NCBI GenBank assembly: GCA_947174505.1
Contig: CAMWJF010000018.1
Span: forward strand, 1-64,000
Direction: 5' to 3'
Length of the DNA stretch: 64,000 nucleotides
From: an uncultured Lachnospiraceae bacterium
Lineage (GTDB): Bacteria; Bacillota; Clostridia; Lachnospirales; Lachnospiraceae
In this document: positions 15,357-23,657 of the stretch, one piece after another
Numbering within the stretch: the first letter of the stretch is position 1
How the letters are laid out: every line of letters begins with the position of its first letter
The notes under the pieces: model-generated
What the model saw: only the letters and a program-made list of their open reading frames with translations
Told to the model about the DNA's origin: nothing
The model's database searches: none
Position numbers and translations under genes: made by a program

Positions 15357-16736
15357 ATGTCAGAGAAGACGATACCGTATAAAATTTATCTGGAAGAGGA
15401 GGAAATGCCAAGACAGTGGTATAATGTCCGGGCCGATATGAAGAATAAGCCCGCGCCCCTCCTGAATCCTGCTACGCTGCAGCCCATGACTTTCGAGGAG
15501 CTGCGGGGGGTATTCTGTGACGAGCTTGCCAGACAGGAATTAAACGACACGGACGCCTATATCGACATTCCGCAGGAGATTCTGGATTTTTATAAGATGT
15601 ACCGCCCGTCGCCTCTTGTGCGTGCGTACTGTCTGGAGAAGAAGCTGGATACGCCTGCTAAGATCTATTATAAGTTTGAGGGAAACAATACGAGTGGCAG
15701 CCATAAGCTCAATTCTGCGATTGCACAGGCATATTATGCGAAGCAGCAGGGGCTTAAGGGAGTGACCACGGAGACGGGGGCCGGACAGTGGGGGACGGCG
15801 CTTTCCATGGCATGCTCCTATTTTGATCTGGACTGTCATGTCTATATGGTAAAGGTGTCCTACGAGCAGAAGCCCTTCCGCCGTGAGGTGATGCGCACCT
15901 ACGGCGCGCAGGTGACGCCGTCGCCCTCAGATACCACCGGTGTGGGGCGGAAAATTCTGGAGGAGTTCCCGGGAACGGGCGGCAGTCTCGGCTGTGCCAT
16001 ATCCGAGGCGGTAGAGGCGGCCGGCGCGAGGGAAGGATACCGTTATGTGCTGGGCAGTGTGCTGTCACAGGTACTGTTACACCAGTCGATTATCGGTGAG
16101 GAGACGAAGGCGGCGCTTAAGAAATATGACATTAAGCCGGATATGATTATCGGCTGCGCGGGCGGCGGCTCCAATCTGGGAGGCCTGATTTCACCTTTCG
16201 TCGGCGAGAAAATAAGAGGAGAGGCGGACTACCGGATCGTAGCGGTGGAACCGGCGTCCTGTCCGAGCCTGACCAGAGGAAAATATGTGTATGATTTCTG
16301 TGATACAGGAAAAGTCTGCCCGCTGGCGAAGATGTATACGCTGGGTAGCGGATTTATGCCCGCCCCGAACCATGCGGGGGGCCTGCGCTATCACGGTATG
16401 AGCTCTGTCGTTTCACAGTTGTACGACGACGGGCTGATTGAGGCGGTCAGCGTGGAGCAGACGGCGGTATTTAAGGCGGCGGAGGAGTTCGCGAGAGTGG
16501 AAGGGATTCTGCCTGCGCCGGAGAGCGCCCACGCGATCAAGGCAGCCATCGACGAGGCGGAAAAGTGCAAGGAGACCGGGGAGGAGAAGACCATTGTCTT
16601 TGGCCTGACCGGCACGGGTTATTTCGATATGGTGGCTTACGGGAAGTTCCACGACGGCCAGATGTCGGATTACATTCCCACGGACGAGGATCTGGAAAAA
16701 GGGTTTGTGGGCCTCCCGCCGGTTGCAGGGAAGTAA
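15357..16736 (+). CDS. trpB: Tryptophan synthase beta-like, TrpB2 type
   Basis: 459 residues. A fold type II PLP enzyme joining indole and serine to tryptophan. It is of the longer TrpB2 class (about 450 residues against about 400 for TrpB1), beginning with PYKIYLEEEEMPRQWYN. The PLP lysine lies in NNTSGSHKLNSA, the phosphate-binding loop is GCAGGGSN, and the ETGAGQWG substrate loop is present. No trpA or other trp genes are nearby, so it may salvage indole rather than work in the synthase complex. It follows the chemoreceptor by 18 bp and ends at a strong terminator, so the two may share a transcript. Confidence 0.92.
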   Translation: MSEKTIPYKIYLEEEEMPRQWYNVRADMKNKPAPLLNPATLQPMTFEELRGVFCDELARQELNDTDAYIDIPQEILDFYKMYRPSPLVRAYCLEKKLDTPAKIYYKFEGNNTSGSHKLNSAIAQAYYAKQQGLKGVTTETGAGQWGTALSMACSYFDLDCHVYMVKVSYEQKPFRREVMRTYGAQVTPSPSDTTGVGRKILEEFPGTGGSLGCAISEAVEAAGAREGYRYVLGSVLSQVLLHQSIIGEETKAALKKYDIKPDMIIGCAGGGSNLGGLISPFVGEKIRGEADYRIVAVEPASCPSLTRGKYVYDFCDTGKVCPLAKMYTLGSGFMPAPNHAGGLRYHGMSSVVSQLYDDGLIEAVSVEQTAVFKAAEEFARVEGILPAPESAHAIKAAIDEAEKCKETGEEKTIVFGLTGTGYFDMVAYGKFHDGQMSDYIPTDEDLEKGFVGLPPVAGK

Positions 16737-16767
16737 ATATAGTTACAGAACGGATACAGGGTTTAGG

Positions 16768-16802
16768 AGAGAGAAGATCACGGGGTCTTCTCTTTTTTTT
16801 GT
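16768..16802 (+). terminator. Intrinsic terminator after trpB
   Basis: An 8-bp stem AGAGAAGA/TCTTCTCT (16770-16777 and 16786-16793) runs into a T-run of about nine bases. Confidence 0.85.
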
Positions 16803-16946
16803 TATTCTATAGGAAATGACTCCCTTTGCCGCGATACGGTTCCCCTAACCGGGCGGAGCCTGAGTGGAGTATTGTCATATGAAAATGTGACAGATGTCAT
16901 AACGGATTCATTACAAAGGACAGGTGTCGGCAGGAAAGAAAACACT

Positions 16947-16952
16947 TATAAT
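16947..16952 (+). promoter_or_regulatory. Possible -10 box of the sugar transporter operon
   Basis: A perfect TATAAT at 16947-16952 lies about 20 bp before the ribosome binding site. No good -35 box is placed 16-18 bp upstream, so the promoter may need an activator, perhaps the response regulator encoded at 22983. Confidence 0.35.
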
Positions 16953-16985
16953 CATCTTATCAAAAACGTAAGGGAGGAAATGAAG

Positions 16986-18035
16986 ATGAAGAAAAAACTT
17001 GTAAGTGCAGTTTTATGTAGCGCAATGCTGGCGACGATCCTTGCAGGCTGCGGCGGAGGCGGCGAGGCGGCGCCGGCGGCGGCAGAGCCTGCGGCGGAGG
17101 CACCGGCAGCAGAGGAGGCGGCAGCAGAGCCTGCGGCAGAGGAAGAGGCTCCGGCGGCAGAAGCGCCCGCGGCATCAGAGGGAGGCAGAGTGATCGGTTA
17201 CACCTGTATGGATGGCACCAATCCTTTCTTCGTAGCCTTGGAGGGCGCGATCAAGGAGGTTGTAGAGGCCCACGGCGATACGCTGATTTCCATGGACCCG
17301 GCCAATGATTCCAATACGCAGGTTGACCAGATCGAAGATATGATTTCCAGAGGCGTTGACGTGGTGTTCGTGAATCCGGTAGACGCGGACGGCATTCTTC
17401 CGGCCCTCGATATGTTAAAGGACGCGGATATCCCGATGTTCGGTTTCGATACACAGGTGGGCGACATGAGTTATCTGGTTTCCTACGCGGGTTCCGACAA
17501 CTACAATGCGGGCTATGTGTGCGGTAAGGATCTGGCGCAGAAGTGTCCCGAAGGCGGCGATATTCTGGTTCTGGATTCCCCGACCATGCAGTCCGTGACA
17601 GACAGAACGAACGGTTTCCTTGCGGCTTTGGAGGAGTCCGGCGTGACCTTCAACGTAGTCGGCCAGCAGGATGCACAGGGTAACCAGCAGGTAGCAAATG
17701 AGAAGGCAACGGATCTGCTGACAGCAAGCCCTGACGTGGTGGCGATCTTCGGCGGCAACGATCCCACGGCTCTCGGCGCATATGCGGCAGCGGATGCAGC
17801 GGGCGTATCCCCGATGATTTACGGCGTAGACGGCTCCCCTGATATCAAGGCGCTGTTAAAGGATACGATGATCGAGGGAACAGGTGCACAGTCCCCGATC
17901 TCTATCGGCAAGACCATCGCCGATACGGCATACCAGTGGCTGGATGGTGAGACGGTAGAGGAGTTTATTCCGATTGAGACATTCCTGATTACTGCTGACA
18001 ATGTGGACGAGTTCGGGACAGACAGCTGGCAATAA
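16986..18035 (+). CDS. Sugar ABC transporter substrate-binding lipoprotein (RbsB family)
   Basis: 349 residues from the ATG at 16986, which has GGAGG about 8 nt upstream (an ATG at 16980 is too close). The signal peptide ends in the lipobox LAGC. A tract of some 45 Ala/Glu/Pro residues then forms a flexible tether. The binding domain is a Peripla_BP_4 protein with MDGTNPFF, FVNPVDADG, GGNDPTALGA and YGVDGSPD. It delivers a sugar, or a related small polyol, to the RbsA/RbsC-type proteins encoded next. The exact sugar is not deducible. It is paralogous to the protein at 20722. Confidence 0.9.
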   Translation: MKKKLVSAVLCSAMLATILAGCGGGGEAAPAAAEPAAEAPAAEEAAAEPAAEEEAPAAEAPAASEGGRVIGYTCMDGTNPFFVALEGAIKEVVEAHGDTLISMDPANDSNTQVDQIEDMISRGVDVVFVNPVDADGILPALDMLKDADIPMFGFDTQVGDMSYLVSYAGSDNYNAGYVCGKDLAQKCPEGGDILVLDSPTMQSVTDRTNGFLAALEESGVTFNVVGQQDAQGNQQVANEKATDLLTASPDVVAIFGGNDPTALGAYAAADAAGVSPMIYGVDGSPDIKALLKDTMIEGTGAQSPISIGKTIADTAYQWLDGETVEEFIPIETFLITADNVDEFGTDSWQ

Positions 18036-18089
18036 CAAATCGGGCGAAGTCCGATTGCGAGATTCGCTCCGCGGACTCGGATGAAATCT

Positions 18090-18123
18090 AAAAGGCTTTG
18101 TTCTGGGAGCAAAGCCTTTTTTT
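18090..18123 (+). terminator. Terminator or attenuator between binding protein and ATPase genes
   Basis: AAAGGCTTTG (18091-18100) pairs with the sequence at 18110-18119 and is followed by a run of T residues to 18123. Partial read-through here is the usual way to make more binding protein than ATPase and permease. Confidence 0.8.
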
Positions 18124-18147
18124 AAAATAGGCAGGAGGTGGTTAGAG

Positions 18148-19632
18148 ATGGGTGAGCAATATTTACTTGAAATGAAAGGGATCAGTAAATCATTTCCGGG
18201 CGTTAAGGCGTTGAGTAATGTAAATCTACAGCTTCGTGCGGGGGAGGTTCACGCCCTTTTGGGTGAGAACGGCGCCGGAAAATCCACCCTGATAAAGGTT
18301 CTTGGCGGTATCTATCATGCGGAGGAAGGGGAAATCTGGATTGACGGGCAGAAAGTGAATATCGACGGCGTGGCGTCTTCCAGAAGCGCCGGGGTATCCA
18401 TTGTGCATCAGGAGCTGGTGCTTGTCCCGTATATGACGGTTGCCGAGAATATTTTTCTTGGCAGGGAAGCAGGCAGCAAATTTAATATCAGGCGCAGGCA
18501 GATGAGTGAGGAAGCGCAGAAGCTTCTGGACACCTACGAGATGCATATTGATGCGGACACGCTGGTGGAAAAACTTACCATCGCCCAGCGGCAGATGGTG
18601 GAAATTGTGAAGGCAATTTCCTTCAATTCGAAAATACTAGTGATGGATGAGCCTACTTCTTCCATTTCGGATAAAGAGGTCGGATTCCTGTTTGAAACCA
18701 TGCGCACCCTGACAAAGAAGGGGGTAGGAATCATCTATATTTCCCATAAAATGAGCGAGCTGGAGGAAATCTGTGACCGCGTCACGGTTATGCGTGACGG
18801 GCAGAGCGTTGGCACGAGAGTGGTGAAGGAGACCGGTAAGGACGACCTGATCGCCCTGATGGTTGGCCGTGAGCTGACAAACTACTATACGAGGGACTTC
18901 CAACAGCCCGGTGAGGTAATACTGAAGTGTGAACATATCGCGGACGGGAAGATGGTGAAAGACGCCAGCTTTGAACTGCATAAGGGCGAGATTATTGGCT
19001 TCGCCGGTCTGGTGGGGGCAGGGCGGAGCGAGACCATGAAGGCGGTTTTCGGCCTGACGCCTGACAGGAAGGGCGAGGTCTGGGTGGAAGGACAGCAGGC
19101 ACATATCAAATCCCCGATAGACGCGCTGAAATACGGAATCGCCCTTGTGCCGGAGAGCCGCAAGGAGGAAGGACTCTATCTGGTGCAGGATGTGCAGTTT
19201 AATTCCACGATAGAAATTTTGGGACAGTTTATCAGAAACTTACGCGTGGACTTTAAGAAGGAGGAAGAAATCACGCAGAAATATATTGATATGATGGCGA
19301 CCAAGACGCCGAGCCAGCAGCAGATCATCGGCAATCTTTCCGGTGGAAACCAGCAGAAGGTGATGATCGGACGGTGGCTTGCCACAGACCCGAAGATATT
19401 GATTCTGGATGAGCCAACCCGCGGCGTCGACGTGGGCGCGAAGGCGGAAATTTATGCGATCATGAACGAGCTGGTGAAACAGGGCATGTCGATTATTATG
19501 ATATCCTCGGAGATGCCGGAGATCATTAATATGAGCGACCGGGTATACGTGATGAACGACGGCCGGGTAACAGGGTGCCTCAGCCATGAGGACGTAACAC
19601 AGGAAAAAATCATGCAGTTAGCAGCGAAGTAA
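18148..19632 (+). CDS. Sugar ABC transporter ATP-binding protein, two ABC domains (RbsA/MglA type)
   Basis: 494 residues. The first ABC domain has Walker A GENGAGKS near residue 40 and Walker B ILVMDEPTSS. The second, degenerate at Walker A (GLVGAGRSE), keeps the signature LSGGNQQK and ILILDEPTRGVDVGAK. This tandem layout defines the ATPases of ribose/galactose/xylose-type importers. It sits between the binding protein and permease genes, after AGGAGGT. It powers uptake by the permease encoded at 19652. Confidence 0.93.
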   Translation: MGEQYLLEMKGISKSFPGVKALSNVNLQLRAGEVHALLGENGAGKSTLIKVLGGIYHAEEGEIWIDGQKVNIDGVASSRSAGVSIVHQELVLVPYMTVAENIFLGREAGSKFNIRRRQMSEEAQKLLDTYEMHIDADTLVEKLTIAQRQMVEIVKAISFNSKILVMDEPTSSISDKEVGFLFETMRTLTKKGVGIIYISHKMSELEEICDRVTVMRDGQSVGTRVVKETGKDDLIALMVGRELTNYYTRDFQQPGEVILKCEHIADGKMVKDASFELHKGEIIGFAGLVGAGRSETMKAVFGLTPDRKGEVWVEGQQAHIKSPIDALKYGIALVPESRKEEGLYLVQDVQFNSTIEILGQFIRNLRVDFKKEEEITQKYIDMMATKTPSQQQIIGNLSGGNQQKVMIGRWLATDPKILILDEPTRGVDVGAKAEIYAIMNELVKQGMSIIMISSEMPEIINMSDRVYVMNDGRVTGCLSHEDVTQEKIMQLAAK

Positions 19633-19651
19633 GTGTGGAGGAGGTATCAAC

Positions 19652-20620
19652 ATGGTTAGATTGAAAAACGGAGCTGTCAAATATTTTAAGGACAATATCG
19701 GTATTATCATTGCGCTGTTTGCAATGTGTTTGTTTCTCGTCATTTTTCCGACGACCAGATCTACCTTCCTGACCCAGAAGAATGTGTTCAATATTCTGCG
19801 TCAGAATGCGTCCAATCTGTTTCTGGCAACAGGTATGACGATGGTCATTATTCTGGGAGGCATTGATCTTTCGGTCGGTTCCGTCATCGCCCTGTCGGGA
19901 TGCGTGGCAGCGGGGTGCGTGGTGAATCTGGGGCTTCCTGAGATTGTGGGCTTTGCTGTGGCAATCGGCATCGGTGCGCTGGTCGGTATGGCGAACGGCC
20001 TGGTGATCTGCAAGACGAATATTCCGCCCTTTATTGTGACCCTGGCGTCCATGAATATCACCAAGGGTATTGCGCTTGTCTATACACAGGGCGCGCCGAT
20101 CCGCTGTATGACGGATGCGTTCAAGTTTCCGGGCGCCGGTTATGTGGGACCGATTCCGACGCCGGTTATCCTGATGCTGATTATATTTGTGATAGCGGTA
20201 CTGCTTGTGAACCGCACCCATTTCGGCCGGCATATCTATGCGGTGGGCGGTAATGCGCAGGCGGCGAGCTTTTCCGGTATCAACGTAAGTAAGGTGAAAT
20301 TCTGGGTACATACTTTTACGGGCATTATGGCCGGTATCGCCGGTGTGGTTGTGGCCTCCCGTCTGTATTCGGGACAGCCTACGGCGGGCGACGGCGCAGA
20401 GATGGATGCCATTGCCGCAGTTGTGGTCGGTGGCACTTCCATGAGCGGCGGCTCCGGGCGCCTGGGCGGCACCCTGATCGGTGTACTGATCATCGGTGTT
20501 CTCAACAACGGCCTGAACCTGATGGGCGTGGATTCCAACTGGCAGTATATTGTTAAGGGATTCGTTATCCTGCTTGCGGTTTATGTGGATTTCTTAAGGA
20601 ACAGAAAAGCGGGCAGATAG
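19652..20620 (+). CDS. Sugar ABC transporter permease (RbsC family)
   Basis: 322 residues with 8-10 predicted membrane helices. It has the BPD_transp_2 features GGIDLSVGSVIAL, NIPPFIVTLASM and AVGGNAQAASFSGI, which include the cytoplasmic coupling region. GGAGGAGG lies about 6-7 nt upstream of the ATG, 19 bp after the ATPase gene. It forms the membrane channel of the importer. Confidence 0.93.
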   Translation: MVRLKNGAVKYFKDNIGIIIALFAMCLFLVIFPTTRSTFLTQKNVFNILRQNASNLFLATGMTMVIILGGIDLSVGSVIALSGCVAAGCVVNLGLPEIVGFAVAIGIGALVGMANGLVICKTNIPPFIVTLASMNITKGIALVYTQGAPIRCMTDAFKFPGAGYVGPIPTPVILMLIIFVIAVLLVNRTHFGRHIYAVGGNAQAASFSGINVSKVKFWVHTFTGIMAGIAGVVVASRLYSGQPTAGDGAEMDAIAAVVVGGTSMSGGSGRLGGTLIGVLIIGVLNNGLNLMGVDSNWQYIVKGFVILLAVYVDFLRNRKAGR

Positions 20621-20641
20621 TGCTTATGCAAGGCTGCTTGA

Positions 20642-20666
20642 ACTCGGGATACGCGGTATCCCGAGT
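20642..20666. promoter_or_regulatory. Perfect 11-bp inverted repeat, terminator hairpin or operator
   Basis: ACTCGGGATAC at 20642-20652 is mirrored at 20656-20666 around a 3-nt loop. No T-run follows. A perfect TATAAT lies at 20681-20686, so the repeat covers the -35 position of a possible promoter for the sensing operon. It could terminate the transporter message, serve as an operator, or both. Confidence 0.5.
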
Positions 20667-20721
20667 CTGCTTATATGTTGTATAATGGACATAGGCGGGC
20701 AGCCGGGAAAAGGGTAGGAAA

Positions 20722-21666
20722 ATGAAGCGGTATGTATTGGCAGCGGGGCTTGTACTTTTTATAATAGCAGTGATAGGGTGCTCTTTCATGGAGCGGTCGG
20801 AGGGGGTGGATGAGCCGCGACTTTTCGGCGCCACTTACATGACAAGAAACAATCCCTTCTTCGATGTGCTCAACGATGCGCTGGCGCAGGTCGTGGAGGG
20901 AAACGGGGACATTCTGATTTCCAGGGACCCCTGTCAGGACCAGGAGAAGCAGAACGGCCAGATTCTGGAGATGATTGACGAGGGCATTGAAGTACTGTTC
21001 TTAAATCCGGTGGATTGGGAGACCGTGCGTCCGGCGCTGGAGGCATGTCAGGAGGCGGGGGTGGTGGTCATCAATATTGACACGGTGGTCAGGGACAGGG
21101 AGTATGTGACTTCCATTATTGAGACGGACAACTATCAGGCGGGCGTGCTGTGCGCGCAGGATATGATGGAGAGAGTGGAGGAGGCCGGAATAGTCGTGAT
21201 TGACAGTCCGGGCCAGGCGTCCATCAACAACCGTCTTCAGGGCTTTCTGGATACCATCGACGGCAATGACAGCTACCGGATTGTCTATACGGGGACGAGC
21301 CGTGGGGAGTTTGAAATTGCGGCGGAGGTCATGCAGGAGGTGCTGGAGGAGGGCGTGGAGTTCAATGTGGTGCTGGGCGGCAATGACCCGACGGCGCTGG
21401 GAGCGCTTGCCACGCTGCAGCAGTACCGCAGGGAGGACGGGGTGCTGATCTACGGGATCGACGGCTCCCCCGATTTTAAGGCCATGCTAAAGCTGGGCTA
21501 TGTGACGGGAACCAGCGCCCAGAGCCCGGAAACCATCGGCAGGGTGGCGGCGGAGATCGCATACGATTATCTGAATGGTGAGGAAGTGCCTGAGTATCTC
21601 AGTATTGAACCCTACATGATTACCGGAGATAATCTGGATCAGTATGAAGTGAATGGCTGGCAGTAG
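20722..21666 (+). CDS. RbsB-family sugar-binding lipoprotein, probable sensor subunit
   Basis: 314 residues with a short hydrophobic leader and a lipobox-like VIGC, so it is tethered outside the membrane. It is clearly a paralogue of the binding protein at 16986: NNPFFDVL, EVLFLNPVDW, GGNDPTALGA, YGIDGSPDFKAML and a matching C-terminus ending in WQ, but without the Ala/Glu-rich tether. It is followed 13 bp later by a histidine kinase gene rather than by transport genes. By analogy with the XylFII-LytS sugar-sensing pair, I infer that it reports sugar to the kinase. Confidence 0.85.
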   Translation: MKRYVLAAGLVLFIIAVIGCSFMERSEGVDEPRLFGATYMTRNNPFFDVLNDALAQVVEGNGDILISRDPCQDQEKQNGQILEMIDEGIEVLFLNPVDWETVRPALEACQEAGVVVINIDTVVRDREYVTSIIETDNYQAGVLCAQDMMERVEEAGIVVIDSPGQASINNRLQGFLDTIDGNDSYRIVYTGTSRGEFEIAAEVMQEVLEEGVEFNVVLGGNDPTALGALATLQQYRREDGVLIYGIDGSPDFKAMLKLGYVTGTSAQSPETIGRVAAEIAYDYLNGEEVPEYLSIEPYMITGDNLDQYEVNGWQ

Positions 21667-21679
21667 GCAGAGGGAGAGT

Positions 21680-22990
21680 ATGAACGGAAAAAAGGAGCAT
21701 TACACGGATATGTTTCAGTGGGCCATGCTGGTATTGAACGGCATTGCGGTAGCATTCCTGTGTACATTCATTTATGTGACCACCAACCGGATCAGGGCGA
21801 ATTATGATGCCAGGGATTTTCTGGGCCGTGTGATGACGATACCGGACAATCCCAGAACCAATCTGTGGCTCTGCCTGATCCTGTTTGGCCTGCTCATGGT
21901 CAATTTTGTTTTCAGGTATTTTCTGCAGATGCGAAACAGCAGGGGGAGCGCGGTTTCCCTGATTGTGGAGATGCTGATCTGCGTGGTGATCATTTACCGG
22001 CTGGATTTCAATTACAACGGGCTTTTACTTCTGGTGTTCGCCAACGTGATCGCCTATGTCAAGGACAGCAAGGCGAAGATGGCGTTCCTTCTGCTCGCCA
22101 TCGTCGGCTATCTGCTGGCGGACTATGAGCTTTTGTCCATCTACATGCCCCTCTTTAACATGTCGGACTATGTGAGCTATTATACTTTTACCAGCCAGCA
22201 GTGGCTTTTCTGTATCTGGAATACCATGATTTCACTGAATATCATCCTGTTTGTGGGCTACTGCTTTTCCGTGATCAATCTCCAGAGGGGTACCATCGAG
22301 GAGGTAAACGTGCTCTACCACGAGCTGCAGAATGCCAATGAGCAGCTTTCGGAGTACGCCGACATGGCGGAAAAGATGGCGCAGACCAATGAGAGAAACC
22401 GGCTCGCCAGAGAGATCCACGATACGCTGGGACACAGCCTGACGGGGATTATCGCCGGGCTGGATGCCTGTCTGGCGCTGGTGGATGTGGCGCCCCAGGA
22501 GGTGAAGAAACAGCTTAAGCTGCTGGCGGATGTGAGCCGCGACGGTATGAAGGATGTGCGCCGTTCTGTCAGCGAGCTGCGGCCGGACGAGATGGAGCGG
22601 CTGTCCTTAAACGCGTCGATTCGCAAAATGGTGACCGATATGGGCCGGGTGTCGGACACGCAGATTTATTTTGACGGAGGCGGGGAAAAGCTGGAGTTCG
22701 GGGAGGATGAGGAGAATATCATCTACCGTGTCATTCAGGAGAGTATCACCAATGCGGTTCGCCACGGGCACGCGGGTCAGATCTGGGTCACGCTGAAGCG
22801 GATAAACGGGGAGGTGCTGCTCGAGGTGAAGGATGACGGCATCGGCTGTAAGGAGGTAAAAAGCGGGTTCGGAACCAGACATATGAAGGAGAGGATAGAG
22901 ATGCTTGGCGGTACGGTCGCCTTTGACGTGCAGAAAGGCTTTAAGGTGACCGCGCACATACCGATTCGTTGGGGGGAAAGCTATGATTAA
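21680..22990 (+). CDS. Sensor histidine kinase, NarL/DegS type
   Basis: 436 residues from the ATG at 21680 (GGGAG upstream). The N-terminal half has about six membrane helices (residues 10-205) with little extracellular domain, so it needs a partner to see external ligands. A short coiled coil leads to the HisKA_3 dimerisation domain with phospho-acceptor His247 in REIHDTLGHSLTG. The HATPase_c domain follows, with an N-box in ESITNAVRHG and a G-box KDDGIGC. It overlaps the response regulator gene by 8 bp. Confidence 0.9.
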   Translation: MNGKKEHYTDMFQWAMLVLNGIAVAFLCTFIYVTTNRIRANYDARDFLGRVMTIPDNPRTNLWLCLILFGLLMVNFVFRYFLQMRNSRGSAVSLIVEMLICVVIIYRLDFNYNGLLLLVFANVIAYVKDSKAKMAFLLLAIVGYLLADYELLSIYMPLFNMSDYVSYYTFTSQQWLFCIWNTMISLNIILFVGYCFSVINLQRGTIEEVNVLYHELQNANEQLSEYADMAEKMAQTNERNRLAREIHDTLGHSLTGIIAGLDACLALVDVAPQEVKKQLKLLADVSRDGMKDVRRSVSELRPDEMERLSLNASIRKMVTDMGRVSDTQIYFDGGGEKLEFGEDEENIIYRVIQESITNAVRHGHAGQIWVTLKRINGEVLLEVKDDGIGCKEVKSGFGTRHMKERIEMLGGTVAFDVQKGFKVTAHIPIRWGESYD

Positions 22991-23657
22991 AGTGTTGGTG
23001 GCGGACGATCAGGAGCTGATCCGCCAGAGCTTACAGATTGTATTAAACAGCAAGGAGGGCATCGAGGTCTGTGATGTGGCGACGGACGGCCGGGAGGTGA
23101 TCCAGTGCGTGCGGAAACAGAAACCGGACGTCATACTGATGGATATCCGGATGCCTAAGATGGACGGCGTACAGTGCACGAAAATCATCAAGGAGAATTA
23201 TCCGCAGATCAAGATCATCATTCTGACGACCTTTGATGACGATGAATATGTTTACAATGCGCTCAAATACGGAGCCAGCGGCTATCTCCTGAAAGGCGTG
23301 TCCATGGATGAGCTGGAAAGCGCCGTGAGGACCGTGTACAGCGGGCGGGCCATGATTAATCCTGACATCGCGGCAAAGGTGCTTACCCTGTTTTCCAAAA
23401 TGGCGCGGGCCGATTACACGATCCAGGTAGGGAAAAGGGGTATGGAGGAACTGACAAAGACCGAGTGGAAGATTATCGAGCAGGTGGGGACGGGCGCGGC
23501 CAACAAGGAGATCGCGGAGACTTTGAAGCTGTCGGACGGAACCGTGAGGAACTATCTGAGCACAATCCTGAACAAGCTGGAGCTGCGGGACCGTACGCAG
23601 CTTGCGATCTGGGCGGTTCAGACAAATGTTGCGCCCTATATGAGGGACGATGAGTGA
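22983..23657 (+). CDS. Response regulator, NarL/LuxR family
   Basis: 224 residues. The receiver domain has acceptor Asp54 in LMDIRMPKMDG, and the switch Thr and Lys are present in ILTTFDDDEY and YLLKGV. The C-terminal LuxR helix-turn-helix reads GAANKEIAETLKLSDGTVRNYLSTIL. It is translationally coupled to the kinase. The likely targets are the flanking sugar operons, but no operator is proved. Confidence 0.93.
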   Translation: MIKVLVADDQELIRQSLQIVLNSKEGIEVCDVATDGREVIQCVRKQKPDVILMDIRMPKMDGVQCTKIIKENYPQIKIIILTTFDDDEYVYNALKYGASGYLLKGVSMDELESAVRTVYSGRAMINPDIAAKVLTLFSKMARADYTIQVGKRGMEELTKTEWKIIEQVGTGAANKEIAETLKLSDGTVRNYLSTILNKLELRDRTQLAIWAVQTNVAPYMRDDE

